Source: Apostichopus japonicus
Lineage: Eukaryota > Echinodermata > Holothuroidea > Aspidochirotida > Stichopodidae
Assembly: GCF_037975245.1 (NCBI RefSeq)
Contig: NC_092565.1
Coordinates: 12,518,499 to 12,582,498, forward strand
DNA: 64,000 nt
Direction of reading: 5' to 3'
Positions 39,301 to 51,439 of this stretch are shown piece after piece. The translations under genes and the position numbers were made by a program. A model generated the notes under the pieces. The model had not been told where the DNA came from and searched no databases. It saw only the letters and a program-made list of their open reading frames with translations. Each line of letters starts with the position of its first letter. The stretch's first letter is position 1.

Positions 39301-42300
39301 ACATGTTACATGCTTTGTCCTGTCATGGCATCTTACATGATATGTCACATTATGTCATGTTTTATATGCTACCTTGTATTGTGACATGTAACATGCTTTG
39401 TCCTGTCATGGCATCTTACACGATATGTCATGTTATGTCATGTTTTATATGCTACCTTGTATTGTGACATGTTACATGCTTTGTCCTGTCATGGCATCTT
39501 ACACGATATGTCATGTTATGTCATATTTTATATGCTACCTTGTATTGTGACATGTTACATGCTTTGTCCTGTCATGGCATCTTACACGATATGTCATGTT
39601 ATGTCATGTTTTATATGCTACCTTGTATTGTGACATGTTACATGCTTTGTCCTGTCATGGCATCTTACACGATATGTCACATTATGTCATGTTTTATATG
39701 CTACCTTGTATTGTGACATGTTACATGCTTTGCCGTGTCATGGCATCTTACATGATATGTCATGTTATGTCATATTTATATGCTACCTTGTATTGTGACA
39801 TGTTACATGCTTTGTCCTGTCATGGCATCTTACACGATATGTCACATTATGTCATGTTTTATATGCTACCTTGTATTGTGACATGTTACATGCTTTGCCG
39901 TGTCATGGCATCTTACATGATATGTCATGTTATGTCATATTTATATGCTACCGTACATTATGGCATGTTTTATGCTATGTCATGTTACAACGTGCTATAT
40001 GCTGTGCCTTGTCATTCATGCCACATGATATGTCATGTCAGTTCATGTCACGCTGTTCTGGATGTTAATACACTTTTTGTACATATTAGACAAAAGACAA
40101 AGACAAAGACAAAAGACAGAAAAAACTGCCTATGAAGACTATGAAGAGACTATAATGTAACTGAATATAAAAGGAGGATGGCACAAATGAAAGAGCACAC
40201 ATTATCTATAAGATGCTGTTTTGAAAGGACTGCCAAATGACTATGCTAACATATTTTTCAGGTTTTGCTAAAGAGAGACCTTTAAGAGTTGGAGAGGAAA
40301 ATTAAGCTGTCAGTCATACACCTCTAGTGAGAAAAACACAGACTGGAAGTGTATCTATGAATGCTGTGGGACTTTTCCTTTGGGAGGGGGGGGGGGAGGA
40401 GAATAATAGCATTACGAGCTGGCATCCTCATATGTAAAACAAAAGAACTTTTATCTTTCATCCAATACTGAGAGATTTGTATACTTCCCATGTTTTAGTG
40501 CAGCTGTTAATTGGAATATGAAACACATCTTCCTTTCCTTTCATAGCTATTAAATTTCGATGCTATGTGATATTAGCCACTTCTTTGGTTTTAAATTTTG
40601 AAGCTGAACAAGACCTGAATGTTACTTATGTGACATGTCCAAATGAAATATTCTCCTTTTTCACTAACATGAGCTCCACAACGAAAACAGTAATATCACT
40701 GTAAAATATCAAATTGAAATAAACTGTAAAATAAACTGTAAAACATAATATTACTGTGAAAAGCTGGAGGTAGGCAGAGATTAAGTTTCATGAGTCATAG
40801 TCTGAGAGAGGTGACATTTCATGCCTGGTAATGTTCTACATTCCATGACAGGTTTCAACGTTTAATGCTTGGAGTGCTCCTTTAAGGCTAACATGATGCT
40901 GCGTTAGGTTTTAGGCTAAATCATTATCATATATTCCGATTATTCTGCCAAAAATACTGCTTGAAGCTTCACAAAAACAATGAAGCACACAAGGAAGAAA
41001 TTCACTCACATTTTTAGGCTTAGAACAAATTCTTGGCCATAAAGATTACAGTTGCTAGACGAAAGGGTATTCCCTTGAAACAAAAAGTGGTATAGAAATT
41101 GAACATGTAGTTTAGTTTCTCAAAGATTAAATTTGTGCCTCAAGTCATCCTTTTAGACAGCTTATTCTGTAACTAGTCCTGTGTTTACTCTTACCTGACT
41201 TTCATTCCCATGAACATGCTTAATATAGCCTGGAATACGAAATGGCTTGTAAGTAGCCGACTCCACTTCTGTCCCAGCCTTCCATGTTTTACCACCATCG
41301 TCGCTGAAAATGATGCAAGTTTTACCGATCGATCCGTAGAAAGGCGCCAGATGCTTTGACAAGAATGCTGATGAGAAATATATAAATAAATATTTCAACA
41401 ACAGGAGAAGAGTGAGGATGCTCCTAAAGCTTACTTGGAATTACAAGGAAATGAAAGGAAACCAAGAAAAAAAAGGAAAACAAGGAACTAAATAAATTAC
41501 ACAAAGTTTTGCTACACAGCTGGAAAAAAGCTGTTTTACTCCTCAATTCAAACCACTAAACAGCCAGGTTAAAGAGGTCGTTTTGAAAAACTATAAAAAT
41601 CCATCCAACTTTGAAACAAATTAGATAATAACTTCAATAGTAGGCTGAAAAAATAACCTTCTGATGTTTTGTTCAGGATGCTTTATTTATTGAAAAGTTT
41701 ATAATCAAACTGTTTATTGGCTTCCTCTCATGATTATAGAAACTTCTTCTTAATGGTTCATTTTGCAAGAAATTCTTGACTGCCTATGCTGGTAAAAAAG
41801 ATACTTTCAGGAAACAGAAAAAAAGAAAATGTTTTTAATCAAACCCTGAAGTCAACTTGAAAATTAGATGCATTGAATCTATGATGCACAGTTGATCAAA
41901 ATCGATCAGTTTTAATTGAAAATGGAGCAACTGATTGTTACAGCAAAAATTATCAATAATTCTCAAATGTTGGGAAAACCAAAGAAATTATGCAAAGATT
42001 TTTTCTCACCTGTCAAACGTCGCAACTTCTTTTTGTATTGTACATTTCCACTCAAAATAATGCGTCCACTCTTTGCCAGGATACAGTGGCCAGGGCCTAC
42101 AATGAAAGTGAAGTGAACATTTATTTACAGTCTGAAAGCTATAGTTTTTATTTAAAGGAATTGTCTGGTGGAAGATTTTGATACATTGTCCTTGTAGTTA
42201 TTATTTTTCTCTTTCTAACCATGTAAAAATTGTCCCCATTCGACATTTTTTTCTTGTAGAAATCTGGTTTTCAAATTCACCAGTTTCTCACCAAAAGTAC

Positions 42301-45300
42301 CGTTTGTTCGAACGCTTCAATATGGTGTTTGACGTAGTGCTTGCAGATAGGCAAAACAGGTGACTTGAAGTTAGCACTCCCAATTCCGCAGCAAATTAAC
42401 TCACGTGTAAGCACATTGAATTGCCTCATATATATAACGTACATACTCGCGAACGTATATACTACGATGCTCAGTTGGTGTACTTGTATAGCGTTACACA
42501 TAACACTCACACTCAAACCACAGTTCATTAACTGTTCTTCGAACTCGCTGAAATAAAATTCACGGTTCAAATTAACAGTAAAAGGAAACTAATAAAGTAT
42601 TCGTTAAACCGAAAGATGAAACTTGGCGGGATCGATGTCATCGCAGAACTGTCCGATTGTAAACGTTAGGGTAGCCTATACACGCGAACATTCTTCGCGC
42701 TGGTGCTGGATACCGCGATGTATAAACAACGAAGAGCCTGCTGTTAAAACTTATCTTGTGTTACACAAAGACCACGAAACCACCGATCTACTAAATATAT
42801 TGCGGCTTACGGAGTTTTTTAAATCATATCTAATTTATAAGAAATTTCACCGGAAATTATTGAAGAAATTGATCGAATCGTTGTCAGAGCAGAATATAGC
42901 GCTGAAAAGCTTAGGCTTCGCAGAACTGTCCGATTGTCAACGTTTGAATACAGCCTACATGCGAACATTTTTCGCGTTGGAGCTGGATAGCGCGATGTAT
43001 AGCCTGAACAACTCAGAGTCTGCTGTTAAAATTTACCTTGTGTTACACAAAGACCACGGAACCACCGCTCAAGTACATGGTGGCTTAAGGAGTTTTTGAA
43101 AACATATCTAATTTTTAAGAAATTTCACCGGAAATTAAGGAAGAAATTTATCTGTATACACACGCTGTTTTTGTTGTGATTACCGTATAGGTACTGTGCG
43201 GAGGGTGGGTTATGACGCAATCTGCTATGGCAGAGCTGACGTCACGTATTGTACTGTTCAAATCATATTTGAAATGTCTATCCATAACGATTAAAAAATC
43301 GTTTCTCTGTCAAACGCAACATTAGCGTTCTCATACTTTGACAACATGTTTGGAAAATTATTTACTATTTTTTAAGGTAACTTCTTTGGGCCACCAGACA
43401 ATCCTTTTAATTATAGTAAGAAAGAATGAGAAGCAGAATGCTGCTTTGTTAAATTGACAAAAAAAAAGAACGAAAATTAAATCTCAACCAATGTTCGGTT
43501 TCTGAAATATGGAAAACTATAAGATTTACAATACACCACATTGGGCAGGGGAAATTGTTAATGGTAGTCCGAATCTCCGAGACCACTAAATTTCTGTTCG
43601 GAAAACCACAATCAGCTGTTGAGGTTGTCCGTTGGCCAACTAGTTTTTTTTTCATCAAATGCAAGTTGCTTTGTAACTAAATGATACATTGGTATCACCC
43701 CAACAGCTTGTGTGCTATTCACACCAACCTACACATATCTCAGGATTACAGTGTACATCCTACAGTGACATAGTGGCATTTTTATTTGCTATATTTTTTG
43801 GAACAACCAAAATGGAAGGCCTGGTTGTCTGAGGGACAACCACAAAAAATCCTTTAAATATTTGCCCTGTTGGGTAATAATTTATGACATCACATCCACC
43901 AATTGACATAGCAAACCATTTTGTTGGAGAGAAGCATCTACAGCAAAGACATTATAATACCCTTTTGTGCAATTTCAATGTAATGAAGAGGTCATATGCC
44001 AACTTGAAAGAATCTGATGAGAACATCTCAAACCCCCCACCCCACCATTCCCCTTCCACATATTTCATAATGTCACTGATCAGAATAAAGCAAATTTTTT
44101 TAACCATTAAGGCACTTGAATAGACACAGAGTGGACCAGACCAGTCATAATGTACTTGGGAATGGACGACTCTTCGCATGACTTTAGCAACTTTTGAACC
44201 TTGATTGGCCCTTACAAAATGACACCACCTTCAAACCATGCTCTCTCCCAAACGGAGCAAGATTTTTCTTAGTTGTTTGGGGGATGTGTTCTTCACAATG
44301 AACTCTTTCATATGAGCTTAATAAGATAAAGGTTGGGTTTGTGTTCCCTTTAGCAATGACCACATTCCAGCTGTTGACTGGAAACTAGGCTAGCTGCACA
44401 TGTATTCAAGATCCCTAAGAAAGATCCCTCCAGAGACAATCTGTCCCCTGACAGACACATAATTTTCTTGACATTTTTGAGAGTGGGCTTAGCTTCCAAA
44501 AGAGGAATAATGCTGGCTAGAATGGTGGTGATTTTGTGATAATGATGTCATTCAAGCATATTAAACTTGATTATATAGTTTTATCACTTACCTGGTGCAT
44601 AAATTAACGGCTCTGGAATAAACTCTTTGAAGATGTAAGTCATATCAATTGGATCCTGCCATGTTGCACCATTGTCTTCGCTTTTACGGCAGAACAATTG
44701 TTGGTCACATGTTTTACCAACAATCAGATCTTTTTCTAACTCATTCAAAGGAAAACTGGCATAAACAATAAGAATGTTGCCGTCCTTATCAATCACCGGA
44801 CAAGGATTCATGAATCTGAAAGATACGAACATGGGAATAAAGGATTTAACGTTTCCAGTTTACAGTACGTTGACAATGCATGAAAGTCCCTCAAGAAAAG
44901 CCGCTGGCCGTGAAAATCAAAAAGCTACTCGGGGATCACACCCTACTTCCATTCCAAACAATCCCAGAAAATTACCAAAACAGAAGGGAGAGAATTTCAC
45001 AGACAAATATGGCTTCTTATGTTTTCATGAGTATGTTGTTTTTATCATACAGTATGTACAGTAGGTATGCTACAAATGCATCATATATGTATGTTACATT
45101 CTACACATTTAATGATTATTGACTACAACTTCATAAAATTTATTAGCAAAATTCATGCAAAGTAATCAAAGTTGAGCACTTAGAAAAAGAATATGTACAG
45201 TAATTTCAGTAAAACAGGATTCAGAGCACCCCTTTTTAATTCTTGACTTGCATCTATGCCAGGTAATAATTTATCCAGTATTACATCACAAAATGCTATA

Positions 45301-48300
45301 TGCAAAGTGCTATGCAAAGTACTATGCAAAATGCTATGCAAAATGCTATGCAAATACTATGCAAAATGCTATGCAAAATGCTATTCAGATGGTAAAAATT
45401 GCTGTAGGAGTTCAAAGATAACAGTTTTGCAGTTCACATAGGAAGCATATATAATATTTTATAAGAGAATCTTCAAAACGGTACCCTTCAGAACTGCTAC
45501 ACAAAATTTGAGCAATAAATTATTCCATGCATGTTTTCTTTTATTTTAATAATAATCCTACATGATGCATACAGTAACAGGTTTGTATTTATCATAACGT
45601 CACTACTGTGGTCCTTCCATCTAAACGTTTGTTGAACTTATCGCAAAGCAGTCAGTTATTGAAGGCAGTTACTCATTGAAAAAAGCACTGATTTACTGTA
45701 CACACTGAATCTATTTTAAGATCCCCAAGCCATAATTGCAATTACAACACGGAGAGAAGTGCTCAACTTTCACTTTCAAACAGTTCATCGAGCAGAAATT
45801 TTGCAAATATTTGCAGCAGTGTTCATACTTTACCCTTAATACAAATATTAACGTAATACCAACTGTGTTTGTTATTTATTAACTTATGAACAAGCTTTGT
45901 GAGTGATCTAGGAGAATGATTAATTGCAAACACTCTCAGTTCCCTGCAGAATCTTGCTGATGTTTGGCATCCCAAACTGTTTAAATAACGAACACTGTGA
46001 TATTGAACGTAACCAAATCTCATCAATCATTACACATTGTATTGTTAGTTGCATCCTTCAAACTGTGTGCGACGAGACATGCATGCTTTTATCTTTCACA
46101 TCCAAAGTTCATTTCCTACTCAAATTTTTTGTTTTAAATCATAAAAAGACTATATGTCCCTTTCAAAACATAAATTTCTCTTTGAAATAGCAGTTTCGCT
46201 ATCGACTATGAGGTGATCATGGGATTCAATGCCTGGTAACACATTAAAGAAATTCTGTCAGACAACAACAGCAAAGAAATGGTGAAATAAGCATAGTAGA
46301 ACTTGTCTTCCTATGAAAGGCCACTACAGTAGTTCAAATCATGTGCTAGACAATAATGTGCTAGATACAAGAAAACGATATATATGCAACAGTTGATTCA
46401 TACCCTCGAAAGGCCTTGAGAACATTCAAGGTGGAGGTGTGATACAATCATGCAGCAGTCAGAAGTTACATTGTAAAGTCACATTAATGAATGTAATGGA
46501 AACTACCGATCAAAATCATATACTATACGGTTAATGTCTGCACATTTATAAACCTAAACTTATTACTATTCATTACGTATTACTAAGGAATGTGCATAAA
46601 TGATGAAGGTTAATGTAATTTCCCTCTGCCTCTACATTGTTGAAGCATATCTTCAGAAGTTGTCCTGAAGGAAGAAAAATTTCTCTCAAGTAGTATTTTT
46701 TTTTCTGTTTTACTGACTTCATGTTCTCTTAAAAAATCCCATCCTGTCAGTTGTTCTGGCTCGATCTGAAACTTTGGATCCGATACATACAGTATACAAC
46801 CTGATCACATTCAACATTCTGATTTAAATAATGCACTAGGTTTTACCTGTAATTCTTAGTCGCCTCGGCAACGACAATCAAGTCTTTATCCCATTTGAGC
46901 GTCTTGTCTTTGCCTGATATCTGAGCTCTTCTCAGGATGATGTCAATACTACCGAAGTCTTTATGGGTGTCTCGCCTTCCTTCGCAGAATGCAAAGATCC
47001 ACTTATGGAAAGATACCACTGCTGGTATTCTGAGAAGAGACATTACAGTACATCATAACAAAGAAATAGAAATGTCTGGAACAAACCTGTCATAGTTTTA
47101 AAAATCCAAATCTCACAATGGAGTATACTATACATGCTGGCTGAGCATAACAAAAATAATCAAATAAAATTGTAATTTGTTGCAGGTTGGTCACCAAGTA
47201 ATCAAGAATTTTAAGAAATATTGCTCAAATTAAGACAATAGTTTATTGGGAAAAAAAATTGACTAAGATGCCCAAGATCCATGAGTATTGAGTTCTTTAC
47301 CATATGTTTCACCTGATCCAAATAAAATTGTCCGATGATTCAATACAACAGGTTCTACATATATTTCAAATTTTAAAGCACTTTACTTTTGGAAATAAAA
47401 CAGGTTGAGTCGTGAGGCAAAAATAAAGACAAAGAGATACAGTACTTGGGCATCAATACAAGACATATTTTTGGCATATAGTACTGGTATTACCAGGGAA
47501 AGCAAACAGTAACAGACTGTGTTTACTTTATATCCTAATAAATTCTGCATTCTCTCTTTCTATTAATTCTAACTTAGTGGAATTATCTGTCCAATTAACA
47601 GGTCAATAAACATAAACAATGGTTTTGAGCCATTTTCTGCTTTGTCAACATGTAGTAAATTAGATATGTAAAGAATGATGGGACCATTTCAAGATGGTAC
47701 TGCTACACTGTAAGTCTGTTCAATTTCAAACTACTGTAACTGTGTGATCAAATGGCATACTGTTTAGCAAAATTAGGAAACCATGAGTGAAGTCATGAAG
47801 TAGATGAGATCTGCAACTCTGTGGATTGCCCTCTTGGTTTTTACTGTCATTTTCCATCTTATTATGATTTTTTCTTTTTGTAAATCTGCAATGTAACGAA
47901 CACTGTGACCATTCAGAGACAGAAACTTTGAGATGAAATTTCCAGTTCAGATACTCCAGGTATATATATAGTAAATTCAGGGGGCGAAAACAGCTCTGTG
48001 TTAGTTACATGGAAAATTGCATTCTGTACGTAAAATGGTGACAAACTTATAGTGAATACCCTTCGATTAGCAAAAAGATATCAACTAAACACACTGCTGA
48101 CCCATGAATTCAGTTTAAATAATATTGACATTGAGTTTAATGCTACACTCACCTGAAAGTGTTGTAGCCTTGCATTCCAGTCAATGTGGGGTCAAAGACA
48201 ACGAACGCTGTAGGTGCATAAAAAACAAAGAAAGTGGACTCGTATTTGTAAAAAGCTCTATAATTCTGAGACAACACAATATTATGGTAAAATTTGTCCT

Positions 48301-50504
48301 AGAATTCTTGCAAGCAAGAATTATTCTGGTATTTACCAAGAAATATTCTTAGAACCAAATTTCTAATTTTAACATACAGTACACAGTCAGTACAAGTACA
48401 GTAAACTGTTATTACTGTACCTTGTCTGATTAAAGTCACTCATACAAAAGTTGGTCTCAAATTGATGCCAGGTCGGTCTCAAAATTGGAACCAACTTCAG
48501 CGTGGTCTAACACCCATGAATGCACGAGTAATTAAAAAAATATGAAGATATAGTAAAAAAAAGTGTAAAACTTTAACACCCAATTGCACATGCAGCAACT
48601 GAGCTTCCAAACCAGAACAGAGGTTCAGTGGACTTAACAATATTCTCTCCATCAATAGCCTAGGCTCTATCACCATTTCGACTGCGCCTCCACCCCAGAA
48701 TGTAGGCTCAGCTTTTTAATGAAAACTTTCACATGATGTGAAGCGTATTCTAGTTTGTGTTAACATATTGTTTACTTGTTGTTATTATGAAGTCACACAT
48801 GGCTCGCGTTTTGCAGGTTTGCTCTGTGGTGTGGCGGGTTATGTATCACGTGCTATTAGAAGCATCTACAGATGTTTTGTTTTGAATGATTTGGTTTGTG
48901 GGGCTGGAAGACAGCCAAATTGCCTCAAATTGGTTGAGTGCTCATTTGCATGTGCTCATCTGCATATCGGGTTGGCACTCAACCAATCAAGAGTTGGGTG
49001 AGGGGTTAGCTATCAGTTTGGACAAATCAGGTTCAAGGGCAGAGCGTGAGCCATGTGCATTATTTGTTATTTTAGAATCGGTTTTTTTCTAAGTGTCTCC
49101 TAAAGACGTATCTGGGAGTTTAAGTTTATCTCCGAAGCCTACAGACGTATAACAGACGCATTTATGCACGTCTATTTTAATCATCCCAAGTTATATTCAT
49201 CATTGAGTTTGTATACCAAGAGTTAATAAAAAGGAACTTATGATCAAATATCCGCTTTGGAAGACTATTTATAAAGACTTTCATGTTTACGCTCGGTTTA
49301 ACATTACTACTAGTGTAAGGCCCGGCTTACCGTTACCTGGAACTATCAAAAATAAGCCTTACAATGACGTTGTGCCATTCCCAAAACAAAACTTTAACAC
49401 CCCAATGCACATGCAGCAACTGAGCTTCCAAACCAGAACAGAGGTTAAGTGGACTTAACTATTTCCGTGACGTTCTTTCATTTGCCATTTTTGTAAACTG
49501 GTTCACTCATGCTAGTGCTACCCGTGTTTCTCCCCAACATAAACACAATGTAATGTAGGCTACGCGTGATTGAAGCCTTTTTGAAGGGTGTTACTAAAAC
49601 GAATGACAATTGCGTTACACATAACGAATGACAATATGTTGTACACACTAAAAAATTGCGTTGACTAAAACGAATGACAGCACAAACATTTGCTTCAACC
49701 GGATATCACAATTCAGACTTCGTGGGTATCTATAGATCTAGTAAAGTACGGACAAGATAAAAACGCACCTTATAGTAAGCGAAATTGTAAGTCTGATTTT
49801 AAAAAGTAAAATTTAACGTCATTTTCCGATATTAATTGTTAGAAACTAACAATACTATATTCTTGAAATGGCTTCAGTTATCTTTCTATATAAATCTACA
49901 GAGGTAAAAAGCACAGCACTCAAGTGCATTCTCACACAAAAAACTTTCCACCAAAACTCTGCAACTATGTAACATGCGATTTTCCTCAAATCATTTTTGC
50001 GCAGAAAACCAATAACCGCATTTACTCCACTCCGTTAATCATTCTATCTCCTCTCAACACTGTCCTTCGTTGTCATTCGCTGTCATTCGCAAATGATAAT
50101 TAACCCTGTACAAAGTCAATTGTCATTCGGTCATTCGCTGTCATTCGTTTTAGTTTGTCCCTTTTGAAGGCCGAATGTAGACTACCTCACACCTGTGATT
50201 GCAAACGGTACAGCAACTAAGAACTGTGTATGTAGCTTGTAATTTTATGTTTAATATGGTTAGCGTACTGTACATCTTACTTAGGCTAGGCTAACTCTGT
50301 CACTAGTGTTATGCGTAACTACAACTGGTACAAGTACACAGTGTACAGTTTAACGTGAGACGACTTACTCTGCTTTTCCAATTTCTTGCCATCCGGCGAA
50401 CGACCGTTAGGACGTTTGCCAAACATTCTGATCATAAGCTTGTCCGAAAGTTTTCCCAAGAATACAACGAAGGACCAGAGGTATTGTAGTAAACATAGAC
50501 ACAT
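35932..50504 (-). CDS. Sialidase A (NEU2/3/4-type exo-alpha-sialidase, GH33), complete, eight exons, 476 aa
   Basis: Hydrolyses terminal sialic acids from glycoconjugates. Join on the minus strand: 50504-50369, 48207-48153, 47029-46847, 44815-44592, 42096-42010, 41367-41195, 37367-37170, 36306-35932, all GT-AG and in phase. Catalytic residues visible: Arg64 in FRIP, Arg300 in LNSR, Arg380 in RSRKNL, Asp88 (acid/base), Glu284 in NESQ, nucleophile Tyr408 in AAYSDL. Asp boxes: SEDNGATW, SDDGGKTW (250-257) and SKDRGRKW. MNPCP, GPGHC and IGCLYE tie it to NEU2/3/4 rather than NEU1. Unlike cytosolic NEU2, it begins with a hydrophobic stretch (about residues 3-17), so it may enter the secretory pathway or be membrane-anchored. 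Gene B upstream is its tandem paralogue. Confidence 0.95.
36913..37158. mobile_element. Harbinger-like MITE next to a splice donor (246 bp)
   Basis: Termini AGCACGGGTCACATCTGCGC and GCGCAGATGTGACCCAGGCT are inverted repeats that continue through ATTCAACACGCGATTCAAC-type sequence. Flanked by the 3-bp duplication TAA (36910-36912 and 37159-37161), the pattern of PIF/Harbinger insertions. It sits in the intron after sialidase A exon 7, with its edge about 11 bp from the exon. Confidence 0.78.
37170..37367 (-). CDS. Sialidase A exon 7 (second Arg)
   Basis: 198-nt exon in phase 0, acceptor ttacag, donor gtgaga. It encodes VAEISDNEFYLNSRTKEPTK, with the second clamp arginine, and ends QCGGCE, equivalent to the P..GCQGS turn of other sialidases. 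A MITE ends 11 bp beyond the exon. Confidence 0.94.
37570..39955. repeat. 83-bp satellite array (about 29 units)
   Basis: Head-to-tail copies of a unit containing GCTACCTTGTATTGTGACATG, GCTTTGTCCTGTCATGGCAT and GATATGTCATGTTATGTCAT. Most units are 83 bp. Some are about 78 bp and lack a GTCAT copy before TTTTATATG; others carry CACATTATG instead of CATGTTATG. Degenerate related sequence extends to about 37440 and 40050. The plus-strand ORFs across it are repeat artefacts. Lies within the intron between sialidase A exons 6 and 7. Confidence 0.95.
41195..41367 (-). CDS. Sialidase A exon 6 (Asp box, catalytic Glu)
   Basis: 173-nt exon, acceptor atcag, donor gtaaga. It encodes KTCIIFSDDGGKTWKAG and ends HVHGNESQ, where the Glu pairs with the nucleophilic Tyr in the family. 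Confidence 0.94.
42010..42096 (-). CDS. Sialidase A exon 5
   Basis: 87-nt exon, acceptor tgtag, donor gtgaga. It reads GPGHCILAKSGRIILSGNVQ then YKKKLRRL. GPGHC and the SGRIILSG strand match NEU2-class sialidases. Confidence 0.92.
42643..43149 (+). repeat. Tandem duplication of a ~230-bp ORF-bearing segment
   Basis: Two copies (42643-42871 and 42920-43149, 277-bp period) share GCAGAACTGTCCGATTGT... to ...AATTTCACCGGAAATTA. In the second, a plus-strand frame reads ELSDCQRLNTAYMRTFFALE and KIYLVLHKDHGTT; the first copy has the same words split between frames. It lies in the intron between sialidase A exons 4 and 5, on the opposite strand. I do not recognise the protein; it may be a relic of a processed gene or mobile element. 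Confidence 0.7.
44592..44815 (-). CDS. Sialidase A exon 4
   Basis: 224-nt exon, acceptor tttcag, donor gtaagt. It encodes FMNPCPVIDKDGNILIVYA, the Asp box SEDNGATW and ends PLIYAP. Gene B has an exon of exactly the same length and phase. Confidence 0.95.
45292..45384. repeat. 12-bp tandem repeat ATGCAAAATGCT with POU octamer
   Basis: About seven copies of TATGCAAARTGC/ATAC. One copy contains a perfect octamer ATGCAAAT (45348-45355). Intronic in sialidase A between exons 3 and 4. Confidence 0.8.
46847..47029 (-). CDS. Sialidase A exon 3
   Basis: 183-nt exon, acceptor tctcag, donor gtaaaa. It encodes IPAVVSFHKWIFAFCEGRRD and DFGSIDIILRRAQ; the Asp before FG aligns with the family's acid/base aspartate. 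Confidence 0.94.
48153..48207 (-). CDS. Sialidase A exon 2 (FRIP motif)
   Basis: 55-nt microexon between ctacag and gtgagt. It reads FVVFDPTLTGMQGYNTF and, joined to exon 3, forms the FRIP motif with the first arginine of the sialic acid carboxylate clamp. Confidence 0.9.
48567..49459. repeat. 72-bp direct repeat flanking 749 bp
   Basis: Copies at 48567-48638 and 49388-49459 are nearly identical (AAAACTTTAACACC, CACATGCAGCAACTGAGCTTC, GGACTTAAC). The interval has no gene. It could be a duplication, or the long terminal repeats of a very short retroelement, though no primer-binding site was recognised. In intron 1 of sialidase A. Confidence 0.65.
49665..50153. repeat. 16-bp inverted repeat with CGAATGACA subrepeats
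   Basis: CTAAAACGAATGACAG (49665-49680) is the exact reverse complement of 50138-50153. Extra copies of the motif lie outside at 49594 and 49624, and inside in reverse at about 50070-50135 (GTCATTCGC repeated). It looks like a short transposon with subterminal repeats. It ends 215 bp from sialidase A exon 1. Confidence 0.6.
50369..50504 (-). CDS. Sialidase A exon 1 (start, hydrophobic N-terminus)
   Basis: ATG at 50504-50502 is the first Met after an in-frame TGA at 50522-50520, which fixes the start. It encodes MCLCLLQYLWSFVVFLGKL followed by a basic, polar linker (FGKRPNGRSPDGKKLEKQ), then donor gtaagt. It is less certain than the later exons because this part is not conserved; the link rests on phase and position. 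Confidence 0.75.
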
Positions 50505-51439
50505 TTCGCCCTTAGCTAGTCAAACAATCACCTGCGGTAAATGTATACGCTGTAGCACTACCAAAGATATTCCACCATCGGAGCTGAATTATCTTTGCTA
50601 CTACTGTGCATTGTGAAATGTTCCAGAATCGAGTTGCCGATTTGATAGATGTTTACATCCGAAGTTTAGTTTGACCAGGGAGCTGCTACTCAGCTCCCCC
50701 TGGTTTGACATATCTACATCCTGGTTTCACTAACAGTTCAGCTGATATTTATATAGGACGCCGAAATGACCACATAATCATGTAACAAGTGTATGATTAT
50801 ATCAAAGGTGCGGGACGGACAGTACACCATACCACCGGCCGGGGGTTCTACGAGAAAGCATTCACCCCCTGCGGTGGGCATACTGATGATTCTTAGTAAC
50901 AGCGACCTTTCACATAGAGGCCAAGTTGTGGGGTTCTGAAAGAGGGGGTCGGGGGTGGTGGGGGCGGTCAGCGACCGCCGTAGATTGGCGCCCTGCTGTT
51001 GGGTCCGGGGCATACTCCCCCACGGAATTTTTTTGAAAAATTGAACATTAAATGGTGCATTCTGATTGCATTTGTAACAAAAAGCCGAGGAGATCCAGTG
51101 ATATTAAGACATTGGTATATCAATGATCACATCTATTTAGCAGTAGCAGGTAGAAATTTACACCAAGCAAGATCTCAGAGGGGAGCAAAATAATCACATG
51201 TAACATATTTTTGACTGCTGGGCCAGAGTTTTATGAGCCTTTGCAGGAGACAAGACCAGATTGTGGGAGTCTCCCTCCCAACTTTGCGGTAGACTGCAGG
51301 GTCGTATCCAGGATTTTCCAATAGGGGGGGGGGGGGGCGTCAGGCATGAATGATCGCCGTCCTGCGGGATGGGTCTAAGGGGAGGGGTGGACAATTTTTG
51401 CTTTCGAAGAAGGGCTGAAATGCAAAATGGTGCCATATG

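Noticed and set aside
37578-40135. Chain of plus-strand ORFs reading Met-Leu-Cys-His-Val-Leu repeats
   Set aside because: Satellite artefacts: the same 83-bp unit read in several frames, inside an intron of a minus-strand gene.
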